From assembly GCF_000721705.1 (NCBI RefSeq), contig NZ_JOJL01000004.1:434001-498000 (forward strand): DNA of 64,000 nucleotides. Reading direction: 5' to 3'. Both the position numbers and the translations under genes were made by a program. This stretch comes from Actinoplanes subtropicus. GTDB taxonomy: Bacteria; Actinomycetota; Actinomycetes; Mycobacteriales; Micromonosporaceae. The first letter of the stretch is position 1. Every line of letters starts with the position of its first letter. Below the pieces are notes generated by a model, which worked only from the letters and a program-made list of their open reading frames with translations, was not told where the DNA came from and made no database searches. Of the stretch, positions 8,239-17,104 are shown in pieces.

Positions 8239-9400
8239 CCGGGCCGGCCGGAGCGCCCTGCAACGGGTGGTGGCCCGCGGCTACGCGCCGGCCCAGCCGC
8301 CACCCGGCCGGGTCACCGTGCTCCACGGCGGGTCGGCCACGGTGGTGGCCGCGGACGACCCGGCGCCCGGCCGGCTGGGCGCTCTGCCGGGCGACGGCCT
8401 CGCCGTCCTGCTGCCCACCTACGTCGCCCGGTGCGGTCTCGCGGAGCAGATCGAGGCGGTGCAGCACGTCCTGGACCGGCTCGAGCCGGTCCGGCGGGCC
8501 CATCCCGCGCTCGCCCTGACCTTGTGGATCGGCATGCAGTGCGACGGTCCGGACACCGGCGCGGTGGACCGCGTCGCCGCGCTGGTGCCGGCCCTGCGGG
8601 TTCCCGGCGGGGTGACCGTCGCCGGGGCCGCGCTGTCCGGCCGGGGCAAGCTGCTGACCAGCAACGCGGTGCTCCGGATCACCGCCGGCCTCGGCTACCT
8701 CGGCTGGCTGTGGGTCGACGACGACGTCGAGCTGGCACCCGACTGCCTGGAGCGCCTGGTCACCCGCTTCCTGCAGCGCGGCGCCACCGGGGCGGTCGGG
8801 GCCTGCGAGACCGCCTTGACCAGCACCACCACCTCGGCCCGGGTGATGGACTCGGTGGCCGGGCACACCACTCCGCCCGCCGAGTACCCAGCGGCCGGCT
8901 GCATGCTGGTCGCCGCCGACGTCCTCGCCGGGGGCATCTCGCCACGCCGGCTCACGGACGACGGCTTCGTTCTGTTCGAGCTGCTCTCCCGGGCCACCGA
9001 CACGGCCCGGCCGGACTTCGAGGTGGTCCCGGACGCGATCTGCGGGTTCTGCCGCATCGGCCGGGCCGGCGACACTCTCGTACGCCTGCGCCGGTCGATG
9101 TACAGCCACGTGGTCTCGATGGCCGACTACCCGTTGCGAACCGCACGCCGCTACTTCACCCACTACCTGTTCTACGGCCTGTGGCCGCTGGCGCCGTGGG
9201 ACAACCGGCGGGGCTGGGCCCGCGGCCTGGTCCGTTGGTCGCTCAAGGCAGTCCACTTCACCTGGTTCGGGGCGGTGACCGCGTCGCTGGCGGTCCGGGG
9301 GCTCACCGGCCGGCCACTGCGCGGGGTCAGCTGGGGCGCCGACGGGGACTTCCGGACGGCGCTGGCCACCGAGCAGGGGGCGTCCGATGCCGGCACGTGA
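8228..9400 (+). CDS. GT-A (GT2-like) glycosyltransferase
   Basis: This 390-residue protein starts at a GTG overlapping the radical SAM gene. The metal/nucleotide-binding acidic triad D164-D166 sits in GWLWVDDDVEL, typical of GT-A fold enzymes. The acceptor half contains TDDGFVLFELL. A hydrophobic or amphipathic C-terminal region is rich in Trp and Tyr (YLFYGLWPLAPW), suggesting membrane association near a lipid-linked acceptor. It is a tandem paralogue of the next gene, with the acidic triad at nearly the same position. In moenomycin assembly the acceptor is a growing prenyl-phosphoglycerate glycan; which sugar this enzyme adds cannot be told from sequence. Confidence 0.75.
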   Translation: MTSDRAGRSALQRVVARGYAPAQPPPGRVTVLHGGSATVVAADDPAPGRLGALPGDGLAVLLPTYVARCGLAEQIEAVQHVLDRLEPVRRAHPALALTLWIGMQCDGPDTGAVDRVAALVPALRVPGGVTVAGAALSGRGKLLTSNAVLRITAGLGYLGWLWVDDDVELAPDCLERLVTRFLQRGATGAVGACETALTSTTTSARVMDSVAGHTTPPAEYPAAGCMLVAADVLAGGISPRRLTDDGFVLFELLSRATDTARPDFEVVPDAICGFCRIGRAGDTLVRLRRSMYSHVVSMADYPLRTARRYFTHYLFYGLWPLAPWDNRRGWARGLVRWSLKAVHFTWFGAVTASLAVRGLTGRPLRGVSWGADGDFRTALATEQGASDAGT

Positions 9401-10565
9401 GTCCATGGTGGTACGCCACCTTCGCCGCCGGATGTCGATCGGTTACGAGCCGGGCACCACGTGGCGCCGCCCGGTGCGCTACGTACGGGCCGACGGCACG
9501 GTCGGCGACACCCCGGGCGCCGACCGGCCGGAGGGGCCCGGCGAAGCGGTACGCATCGCATTCGTGCTGCCGACCCACCTCGGGCGCTACTCGGCCGCCG
9601 AGCACCAGTCGTGGCTGAGCGACCAGATCGAGCAGTTGGACGACGCCACCCGGGCGCTGCCGGGCGCGCTGATCATGGTTCTGGTCGGCATGCAGTGGAT
9701 GCGACCGGAGGACGAACCGGCGGCGATCGAGCGGCTGCGGCTGCTGGCCGAGGTGACCGCCGCGCCGGAGGGCGTGCGTTTCCTCGGGTTGTCGCTGCCC
9801 GGGCCGGGCAAGGTCAGCACGCTCAACGCCGGCATCGCGATCGCCGACGACCTGGGCCTCACCGCTGTCGGCTGGCTCGACGACGACATCCGGCTCGATC
9901 CGCACTGCCTGCGAGAGCTGGTGCTCGACTTCGTCCGGCACGGTGGCCGGGGCGCGGTCGGCGCCACCAAGGTCGCGCACGCCCGGCCGTACGCCACCTC
10001 CCGCCTGCTGCACCGGCTGAAGGCGCTGACCAACACGGCCACGAACTACCCGCACGGCTGTTGCCTCCTGGTCGAGCGGGCGGTCGTCACGGGCGGCATC
10101 CCCGACCGGTACGTCTGTGACGACGGCTTCGTCTGCTTCCGGCTGCTCGACCCGGAGCACCCGGATCCACTGCACCACCTTCGTCTGGTGCCGTCGGCCA
10201 CCTGCCATTACGAGGTCGCCGGGCCGGCCGGGCAGTCCCGCCGCCGGATCCGGCGGCTGCTTCTCAACCACGCCATCTACCTCGCCGACTGGTCCTATCC
10301 GGTGGCGCGGCACTACTTCCGGCACATCCTCTTCTCCGGCATGTGGCCGCTGACCGACTTCGACTCCTCCGGCGGGAAGCGCCGGGGCGCCGCCAAGTCG
10401 GCGATCAAGTGGATCTACTTCGGCTGGTTCGCGCGTACCGCCGGCGAGCTCTACCTTCGCGGCGTGCTCCGCCGGCCGCTGCGGGAAGTGCACTGGGCCG
10501 AGTACGTCGCGCCCGGCTCGCCCCACCCTTCCGGGCACCATCCCCTGACGGAGGCGTCAGCATGA
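9387..10565 (+). CDS. GT-A (GT2-like) glycosyltransferase, paralogue of the preceding gene
   Basis: This 392-residue protein overlaps the preceding gene by 14 bp. It shares that gene's architecture: IAFVLPTHLGRYSAAE opening the nucleotide-binding domain, the acidic triad D165-D167 in GWLDDDIRLD, CDDGFVCFRLL in the acceptor half, and a Trp/Tyr-rich C-terminal region (HILFSGMWPL). The two genes clearly arose by duplication but are well diverged, so they probably use different donors or acceptors. The final ATGA overlaps the carbamoyltransferase start. It is one of five GTs in the cluster, the same number as in the S. ghanaensis moenomycin pathway. Confidence 0.75.
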   Translation: MPARESMVVRHLRRRMSIGYEPGTTWRRPVRYVRADGTVGDTPGADRPEGPGEAVRIAFVLPTHLGRYSAAEHQSWLSDQIEQLDDATRALPGALIMVLVGMQWMRPEDEPAAIERLRLLAEVTAAPEGVRFLGLSLPGPGKVSTLNAGIAIADDLGLTAVGWLDDDIRLDPHCLRELVLDFVRHGGRGAVGATKVAHARPYATSRLLHRLKALTNTATNYPHGCCLLVERAVVTGGIPDRYVCDDGFVCFRLLDPEHPDPLHHLRLVPSATCHYEVAGPAGQSRRRIRRLLLNHAIYLADWSYPVARHYFRHILFSGMWPLTDFDSSGGKRRGAAKSAIKWIYFGWFARTAGELYLRGVLRRPLREVHWAEYVAPGSPHPSGHHPLTEASA

Positions 10566-12151
10566 AAGTTCTCTCCCTGCACTCCCTCGGTCACGACGCC
10601 GGCGTCTCCTACTTCGAGGACGGGGCGCTCCGCTATTCGATCGAGGCGGAGCGGCTCAGCCGGGTCAAGCACGACGGCCGCGTCGACGACGCGCTGCGGC
10701 ACGTCCTGCGCGAGGCGTCGATCGACCCCACGCAGATCGACCTGATCGCGGTCAGCACCCCGTTCTCGCACCGGCTGCTCGGGCTGGGCGACCTCGACGG
10801 CGCGCTGACCGCCGTCGACTCCGGCGCCCTGCACCACCGGACCACCTCGACGCTGCTCGGCCGCCCGGTCGACTGCGTGGTGGTCACCCACGAGGTGTCG
10901 CACGCCGCACTCGCCGCGCACTACGCCGGGCACAGCGAGGGATGTGTCGTCCTGGTCAACGAGGGTCGCGGGCAGATCACCCGCAGCTCGCTGTTCCGCG
11001 TCGAGCACGGCCGGTTGAACTGGCTGGAGAAGGACCCGCTGCCCTGGTACGGCAACGGGTTCGGCTGGAGCGCGCTGGGCTACCTGTTCGGCTTCGGCAA
11101 GAGCCCGAGCGTCGCCGGCAAGGTGATGGCACTGGGCGGATACGGCCGCCCCCGGGCCGACGTCCGTGAGCTGCTGCTCGGCGTCCGCGGGGACGTGATG
11201 GCCGATCCGGCCGCGGCCCAGGCGACCTATGACGACCTGAGTGGACGGCCGCAGTTCGCCCGGGACTTCCAGACCATGGCGGACGTCATCGCCACCTTCC
11301 AGGAGCTGTTCACCGAGCGGGTGTTCGAGCTGCTCGCCCGGCACACCGGCGTGCCGGCCGAGGTCGACGTCGCGCTCGGCGGCGGGTGCGCGCTCAACAT
11401 CGTCGCCAACGCCGAGCTGCGGGCCCGGCTCGGCCGGCCGATCGCTATCCCGCCCGCCTGCGGCGACAGCGGCCACTCCATCGGGGCCGGGGTCTACGCG
11501 CTGCGCTACGTGCTCGGGCAGGAGGTCGCGCCGTTCTCGGTCTACGCCCTCGGACAGCCCGAGAAGGCCGACGACTCGGCGGCCGCGCTGGCCGCCGCCG
11601 GCCTGCGGCCGGTCCCGTACGACCCCGGCGCCGCGGCCCGCGTGCTGGCCCGCGGAGGCGTGATCGCCTTCCTGGAGGGCGCCGGCGAGACCGGCCCGCG
11701 CGCCCTGGGCCACCGCTCGCTGCTCGGCGACCCGACCGCCGAGGGCATGCGCAAGCGGCTGAGCGAGGACCTCAAGCGCCGGGAGTGGTTCCGCCCGCTC
11801 GGCGCGGTCATTCGGGACGATCGGTTCGCCGAGCTCTTCCCGGGCCAGGAGCTCTCGCCGTACATGCTGTTCAACTACGACGTACGGGAAGGGCTGTTCC
11901 CGGAGGCCCGGCACATCGACGGCACCAGCCGGTTACAGACACTGACCGGCGCCGACCACCCCCGGCTCTACCATCTGCTCGGCGAGTTCGAACAGATGAC
12001 CGGCGTCGCCGCGCTGATCAACACATCGCTGAACGGCCCCGGCCGGGCGATCGCGCAGACCAGCCGGCACATGATCGACGACTTCGGCGGTCAGGACATC
12101 GACCTGTTCGTGGCGGACGACGTGATGGCCTACGGGGTGGGTTCCCGATGA
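10562..12151 (+). CDS. moeM5: Carbamoyltransferase, MoeM5-like
   Basis: This 529-residue protein belongs to the NodU/CmcH/TobZ carbamoyltransferase family. It begins KVLSLHSLGHDAGVSYF, has the HEVSHA metal-site motif near residue 110 in the Kae1-like domain, and carries GAGETGPRALGHRSLLGDP in the C-terminal YrdC-related half. These enzymes move a carbamoyl group from carbamoyl phosphate through carbamoyl-AMP to a hydroxyl. MoeM5 carbamoylates the first sugar of moenomycin, a group important for transglycosylase inhibition. The gene is coupled on both sides by ATGA overlaps. Codon 458 (11933-11935) is TTA. Confidence 0.82.
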   Translation: MKVLSLHSLGHDAGVSYFEDGALRYSIEAERLSRVKHDGRVDDALRHVLREASIDPTQIDLIAVSTPFSHRLLGLGDLDGALTAVDSGALHHRTTSTLLGRPVDCVVVTHEVSHAALAAHYAGHSEGCVVLVNEGRGQITRSSLFRVEHGRLNWLEKDPLPWYGNGFGWSALGYLFGFGKSPSVAGKVMALGGYGRPRADVRELLLGVRGDVMADPAAAQATYDDLSGRPQFARDFQTMADVIATFQELFTERVFELLARHTGVPAEVDVALGGGCALNIVANAELRARLGRPIAIPPACGDSGHSIGAGVYALRYVLGQEVAPFSVYALGQPEKADDSAAALAAAGLRPVPYDPGAAARVLARGGVIAFLEGAGETGPRALGHRSLLGDPTAEGMRKRLSEDLKRREWFRPLGAVIRDDRFAELFPGQELSPYMLFNYDVREGLFPEARHIDGTSRLQTLTGADHPRLYHLLGEFEQMTGVAALINTSLNGPGRAIAQTSRHMIDDFGGQDIDLFVADDVMAYGVGSR

Positions 12152-13020
12152 CCAGCTCGGCCGCCTACCAGGTGCCGGCCGACGTCGGGCGGGACCTGGC
12201 GGCCGAGCTCGACGCCGGCCACCGCTACGTCAGCGACCTGCTGATGGCGACCATGCGCGACTTCGGCGCGTCCCCCGGTCTCGTCCGGTACGTCGGTGAC
12301 CTGCGGCTGTATCTGCGAGCCGCCTGCCTGCTCACGATGTGGCTGCCCGAGGCGCAGCTGCGGCGGGCGGTCGCCGGCGATATCGGCATGCACATCGCGG
12401 CGATGAAACTCTTCGACGACCTGCTGGACGACGACAGCGGCTTCGACCGGTTCGAGCTCGCCCTGTGCCTGCTGCTGGAGCAGCGCGCGGTGTCCCGCCT
12501 GGCGCTGCGGGCCGAGGACCCGCGGACCGTGCTCACCACGATCGAGGACAACTTCGTCACCGTCGGGGTGGGCCAGTTGCGCACCAAGCGGGAACCGGCC
12601 ACCGACCTGGCGAGCTGGCGGGCGCACGCGGAGACGTACGGCGGCTGCTTCCTCAGCCTGTACGGCACGCTCGCCGCCCTGGCCGGCCGCGCGCCCCGGA
12701 CCTCGGCCGCGGCCACCGACTTCGGGTGGGGCTTCGGCATGATCGTCACGATCGCGGACGACCTGCGCGACTACGAGCGGCACGGCGAGCGGACCGGCAA
12801 TCTCGGGCACCTGCTGCGCACCGGGCGGGTCGGCGAGGACGCGCTGCGGGGCCTGATCGAGGAGGCGCGGGTCCGGGCCACCCCACCGGCGGACGTCCCG
12901 TGCGCTCACGACCTGCGTCCGATCATCGACCGGTACGCCGACGACATCCTCGACCGGGGCCTGCCGATCCTGCTGGCGCTGCCGGGCGATCGGCCGCCGC
13001 GTCCCGACGGGCGGTCATGA
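12148..13020 (+). CDS. moeN5: Prenyl chain-extending transferase, MoeN5-like
   Basis: This 290-residue all-helical protein is distantly related to trans-isoprenyl diphosphate synthases. It has two aspartate clusters, LFDDLLDDDSGF near residue 92 and IADDLRDYERHG near residue 205, but neither is a standard DDxxD and the usual GKRxRP substrate motif is missing. That divergence is characteristic of MoeN5, which joins a C10 unit to the farnesyl chain of the phosphoglycolipid to build the branched C25 moenocinol. It sits between moeM5-like and moeH5-like genes with 4-bp and 1-bp overlaps. An ordinary polyprenyl synthase is unlikely given the second, canonical one at 17105. Confidence 0.75.
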   Translation: MTSSAAYQVPADVGRDLAAELDAGHRYVSDLLMATMRDFGASPGLVRYVGDLRLYLRAACLLTMWLPEAQLRRAVAGDIGMHIAAMKLFDDLLDDDSGFDRFELALCLLLEQRAVSRLALRAEDPRTVLTTIEDNFVTVGVGQLRTKREPATDLASWRAHAETYGGCFLSLYGTLAALAGRAPRTSAAATDFGWGFGMIVTIADDLRDYERHGERTGNLGHLLRTGRVGEDALRGLIEEARVRATPPADVPCAHDLRPIIDRYADDILDRGLPILLALPGDRPPRPDGRS

Positions 13021-14930
13021 TGTGCGGCATCGCGGGGCAGGCCGGCCGGGACGACGTCGATCCCGGCCCGGTCCGGTCGATGCTGACCGCCCTGGCGCAC
13101 CGCGGGCCGGACGGCACCGGGCTGCACGTCGGCCCGGGCGTGGCGCTGGGCATGCGCCGGCTGGCGATCATCGACGTGGCGGGCGGCGCCCAGCCGGTCT
13201 TCAGTGAGGACGGCGACGTCGTCGCGGTGCTGAACGGCGAGCTCTACAACTACCGGCGCCTGCGCCGCGACCTGATCACCCGTGGTCACCGGCTCACCGG
13301 CGACGGCGACAGCGAGTGCCTGGTCCACCTGTACGAGGAGTACGGCGACGACCTCGTCGACCACCTGCACGGGATGTTCGCCTTCGCGATCTGGGACGCT
13401 CGCGCCGGCCGCCTGCTGCTGGGACGGGACCGGGTCGGCAAGAAACCACTGTTCTGGCGCCTGCTGCCGGACGGCCTCCAGTTCGCTTCGGAAGTGAAGG
13501 CGTTCCTGGTCGATCCGGGCTTTCCGCGCACGGTCGACCCGGCCGCGGTGCACGGCTACCTGGCCTGCGCCTACGTCCCCGGCTCCGGCAGCATCTGGCA
13601 AGGTGTCCGCCGTCTCGCGCCGGGCACCGTGCTCAGCTGGTCGGCCGGCACGGTTACCAGCCGCCGCTACCACCGACCGGCGTACACCCCGGTGGTGACC
13701 GGCAGCCTCGACGAGGCCGCCGCCGAGCTACGGGAGCGGCTGGTCGAGGCGACCCGGCTGCGGCTGGCGGGCGAGCGGCCGATCGGCGTCCTGCTCTCCG
13801 GCGGGGTGGACTCGTCGGCCGTGCTGGCGGCGACGGCCCGGCTGGTCCCCGGACCGGTGCCGACCTTCACCATCGGCTTCGACGACGCCGCCAGCGACGA
13901 GCGGCGCTTCGCCCGGGCGGCCGCCCGGCACTACGGCGCCGATCATCACGAATGGGTGCTCCAGCCGGACGTCGTACCCCTGCTCGCCGGCCTCACCGAG
14001 CAGTTCGACGAGCCGTTCGCCGACTCGTCGGCGATCGCCACGTTCTATCTGGCCCGGATGGCGAGCCGGCACGTGACCGTGGCGCTCAACGGCGACGGCG
14101 GCGACGAGTGCTTCGGCGGCTACGACCGGTACCGGCTGTTGGCCGGCGCCGGCCGTCTCGCGCCGGCCGGGCCGCTCGGCCCCCCGTTGGTCCGGGCCGG
14201 GACCGCGCTGGCCGCATCGGCGGGTGGCCATCGCCTGCGCCGGGCCGGGCGCGTCCTCGCACTGGCCGGTCGCCGCCCGGTCGACCGGTACGCCGCGCTG
14301 ATGACCGTCTTCGAGCCGGGCCGCCTGGCCGGCCTCTACACCGGCGAGTTCGCCCGCCTGGTCGAGGGCGTGGATCCGATGCGGCACCTGCGGTCGGCCT
14401 GGGACGACGGCGCCGGCCGGTCGATGATCGACCGGCTGCTGACCGTCGACCAGCGCACCTACCTGGCCGGTGACCTGCTGCCCAAGATGGACCTGGCCAC
14501 CATGGCGCACGGGCTCGAAGCACGCTCGCCGTTCCTTGACCAGGATCTCATGGCCTGGGCGGCCCGCCTGCCCGCCCGGTTCAAACTCGGCGGCGGGATG
14601 TCGAAGCGTGTGCTCAAGCACGCGGTCCGGGAATGGTTGCCGGCCGGCCTGATCGACCGGCCGAAAGCCGGGTTCGGCGTGCCGATGGACGACTGGCTGC
14701 GCACCGGCCTGCGCCCCCTCGCCTGGGACCTGCTCACCAGCGCCACCGCGCGACAGCGCGGCATCTTCCGCCCGGAGGCGGTGCGCCGCCTGCTGTCCGA
14801 GCTGGACGCCGGGCACCGCCACGGCCGCCGGATCTGGGCGCTGATGCAGCTGGAGTCGTGGTACCGCCGCTTCGCCGACCAGTCGCCGCAGCTCATCGCG
14901 AGAACCGGAGAACGCCAGTGCTCACCGTGA
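13020..14930 (+). CDS. moeH5: Asparagine synthase-like amidotransferase, MoeH5-like
   Basis: This 636-residue class II amidotransferase/asparagine synthase is the second in the cluster. The start is set at the second of two tandem ATGs (13017 and 13020), giving MCGIAGQ with the nucleophilic Cys at position 2. The synthetase domain has LLSGGVDSSAVL (about residues 257-268) and the conserved FDEPFADSS. In moenomycin A, MoeH5 forms the amide on the galacturonate of unit B, joining the C5N ring or giving a plain carboxamide when that amine is absent. No C5N genes are in this window, so the amine used here is open. It overlaps the next gene by 13 bp. Confidence 0.8.
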   Translation: MCGIAGQAGRDDVDPGPVRSMLTALAHRGPDGTGLHVGPGVALGMRRLAIIDVAGGAQPVFSEDGDVVAVLNGELYNYRRLRRDLITRGHRLTGDGDSECLVHLYEEYGDDLVDHLHGMFAFAIWDARAGRLLLGRDRVGKKPLFWRLLPDGLQFASEVKAFLVDPGFPRTVDPAAVHGYLACAYVPGSGSIWQGVRRLAPGTVLSWSAGTVTSRRYHRPAYTPVVTGSLDEAAAELRERLVEATRLRLAGERPIGVLLSGGVDSSAVLAATARLVPGPVPTFTIGFDDAASDERRFARAAARHYGADHHEWVLQPDVVPLLAGLTEQFDEPFADSSAIATFYLARMASRHVTVALNGDGGDECFGGYDRYRLLAGAGRLAPAGPLGPPLVRAGTALAASAGGHRLRRAGRVLALAGRRPVDRYAALMTVFEPGRLAGLYTGEFARLVEGVDPMRHLRSAWDDGAGRSMIDRLLTVDQRTYLAGDLLPKMDLATMAHGLEARSPFLDQDLMAWAARLPARFKLGGGMSKRVLKHAVREWLPAGLIDRPKAGFGVPMDDWLRTGLRPLAWDLLTSATARQRGIFRPEAVRRLLSELDAGHRHGRRIWALMQLESWYRRFADQSPQLIARTGERQCSP

Positions 14931-15700
14931 TCCTGCCGCACTTCCGTTGCGCCCGGTACCTGCCCGCGGCGGTCCGGTCGGTGCTCGGCCAGACCGTCCG
15001 CAACCTGCGCCTGGTCGTGGTCGACGACTGCTCGCCGGACGACGACTGGGTCTCGGCGCTCGCCCCGTTCCGCGACGACCCGCGGCTGACGGTGTTGCGC
15101 GCCTCCCGACGGGTCGGCCACCTGCGCCTCAAGAACGCGGTGCTGCCGACGGTGACCACCCCGTACGTCGGATTCCAGGACGCGGACGACGAGAGCGAGC
15201 CGAATCGGTTCGCGGTCCAGGTCGCGATGCTGGAACGCGGCCGGGCCGACCTGGTGGGCTCCGGGTTCACCCAGATCGACGCGGAGGGCCGGGTCACGGG
15301 GATGCGCCGGATGCCCCGCAACGGCAACCTGTGGATCCGGATGGGCCGGACCACCGTCGCGCTGCACCCGACCACCGTGGTCCGGCGGGCCGTGTTCAGC
15401 CGGCTCGGCGGCTTCGACGGCACCGCCGAGTTCGGTGCCGACACCGACTTCCACCTCCGCCTGGCCCGGCTCTACCGGATCCGCAACAGCCGGCTCCCGC
15501 TCTACCGCTACCGGGTATGGGCGCAGTCGCTGACCGGCGCTCCGGAGACGGGTTTCGGCTCACCGGCCCGTCAGGCGTACGTCGCCCGGCTGCTCGAGGC
15601 GGAGCAGCGGCGCAAGCAGGCTCGTGGTCCGGCCGAGCTGCTGCCGCTGCTGGTCGCGCCGGGCAACGACGTGGATTTCGACCTCGAGCCGGTTCGATGA
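14918..15700 (+). CDS. GT2-family glycosyltransferase
   Basis: This 260-residue GT-A enzyme reads from a GTG at 14918, preceded by GGAGAA. The opening VLTVILPHFRCARYLPAAVR and VVVDDCSPDDDW are textbook GT2, and FQDADDESEPNRF carries the DxD motif. The acceptor region has GGFDGTAEFGADTDFHLRL, with the conserved ED/TD-type pair. It is short and has no membrane segment. A longer upstream open frame exists but runs inside the moeH5-like gene. It overlaps moeH5 by 13 bp and the next gene by 4 bp, so it belongs to the operon. Specificity is unknown; it is probably one of the later transferases. Confidence 0.75.
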   Translation: MLTVILPHFRCARYLPAAVRSVLGQTVRNLRLVVVDDCSPDDDWVSALAPFRDDPRLTVLRASRRVGHLRLKNAVLPTVTTPYVGFQDADDESEPNRFAVQVAMLERGRADLVGSGFTQIDAEGRVTGMRRMPRNGNLWIRMGRTTVALHPTTVVRRAVFSRLGGFDGTAEFGADTDFHLRLARLYRIRNSRLPLYRYRVWAQSLTGAPETGFGSPARQAYVARLLEAEQRRKQARGPAELLPLLVAPGNDVDFDLEPVR

Positions 15701-17040
15701 CGCCCTTGATCGACGTGGTGCTGGTCGCTGGGCACGACTGGCGGCCCGCGGTGCGCCGGCTGCGCGGCCAGACCCGGCCGCCGGCCCGGGTGATCGTGGA
15801 GACGGCATCCCCGGTCACCGGCGATCCCGGCAAGGTCACCGTCGTCCCGCCCGGCCGCGGCATCGCCACCGCGACCGCGGACTGGGTCGCCCTGCTCGGC
15901 GAGGCCGACGACCCGTACCCGGCCTGGCTCGCCGAGGTGGCCACGGCCGCCGGGGTCGGAGCGGACGCGGTCGCGTGGGGCGTGCTCACCCTGGACGGCG
16001 CCGGCATCGTCGAATCGGTCGACCTGCCTCCGGCCACGGCCGGTACGCGGGGAAGGCCCGCTCCGGGCATCGCCTTCCGGCGTTCCTTGGCCACTTCGGA
16101 CGGACGCCTTCCGCGCCGCACGCGAGTCACCGGGCTCCCGCGGTTGCTGAGCACCCGGCCGGCCCGCGACCCGGTGACGTGCGGGTCCCCGACGGTCAGC
16201 GTGATTCTTCCGGTCCGCAACGCCGCCGCGACCCTGGGCGACCAGCTCGACGCGCTGGCCGCACAGGACTACCGCGGCGCCTGGGAGCTGATCGTGGTGG
16301 ACAACGGCTCCACCGACCACAGCGCGGCGGTCGCCGACGCCCGGCGGGACCGGTTGCCCGGCCTCCGTACGATCTCCGCCCCGGCCGCGCGCAGCGCCGG
16401 CGTCGCCCGCAACGCGGGGGTCCGGGCGGCCGCCGGTGAACGGCTGGTCTTCTGCGACGCCGACGACGTCGCCGATCCCGGTTGGCTCACGGCGATGGTG
16501 GCCGCGCTGGCGGACGCCGACCTGGTCGGCGGCGCCCTGGACTGTTCGGTCCTGAGCCCGGCCTTCATGGACGAACAGCCGGCCCCGTTGCCCGCGCAGG
16601 GTGAGCCGCTTCCGTTCGCGCGCAGCGCCAACTGCGGGATCCGGCGGTCCGTGCTGCACGCGGTCGGCGGGTGGGCCGAGCATTTCCGGGGCGGCGCCGG
16701 CGAGGACGTCGAGCTGTCCTGGCGGGTGCAGCTCGCGGGCTATCGACTGGCCTACGCCCCGGCCGCCCGGATGGGCTACCGGCTGCGTCCCACCCTGTCC
16801 GGCGTGGCGCGGCAGAAGTGGTCCTACGGTCTGACCGGCGCGCTGCTGTTCCGTACGTTCCGGAACGCCGGCTACCGCCGCCGCCCGTGGCGGCAGGTTC
16901 TCCTGAGCTGGCTGTGGATGCTCCGGCACCTGCCGGACCTCGGGCGGCCCGGCACGCCGCGTCGCCGCTGGGTCCGGTACGCGGCCCGGCTGGCCGGTTT
17001 CGCGGCCGGCAGCGTACGTCATCGCGCCGCCTATTTCTGA
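15697..17040 (+). CDS. Two-part GT2-family glycosyltransferase
   Basis: This 447-residue protein starts at an ATG overlapping the upstream stop. Residues 1 to about 150 look like a decayed GT-A domain (IDVVLVAGHDWRPAVRRLRG, ADWVALLGEADDPYPAWL). From about residue 165 a complete GT2 domain follows: VSVILPVRNAAATLGDQL, VVDNGSTDHSA, the DxD in FCDADDVADPGWL, and GGAGEDVELSWR. The C-terminal 60 residues are basic and hydrophobic and may lie on the membrane. The tandem arrangement suggests fusion or duplication followed by loss of catalysis in the first domain. It ends the run of coupled genes, 64 bp before the isoprenyl synthase. Confidence 0.72.
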   Translation: MTPLIDVVLVAGHDWRPAVRRLRGQTRPPARVIVETASPVTGDPGKVTVVPPGRGIATATADWVALLGEADDPYPAWLAEVATAAGVGADAVAWGVLTLDGAGIVESVDLPPATAGTRGRPAPGIAFRRSLATSDGRLPRRTRVTGLPRLLSTRPARDPVTCGSPTVSVILPVRNAAATLGDQLDALAAQDYRGAWELIVVDNGSTDHSAAVADARRDRLPGLRTISAPAARSAGVARNAGVRAAAGERLVFCDADDVADPGWLTAMVAALADADLVGGALDCSVLSPAFMDEQPAPLPAQGEPLPFARSANCGIRRSVLHAVGGWAEHFRGGAGEDVELSWRVQLAGYRLAYAPAARMGYRLRPTLSGVARQKWSYGLTGALLFRTFRNAGYRRRPWRQVLLSWLWMLRHLPDLGRPGTPRRRWVRYAARLAGFAAGSVRHRAAYF

Positions 17041-17104
17041 GTGACGCGGATGAGGACTTCTCGGCGATGCCGACCCGAGACGAAGCAGATTGCGAGGAGT
17101 GGAG

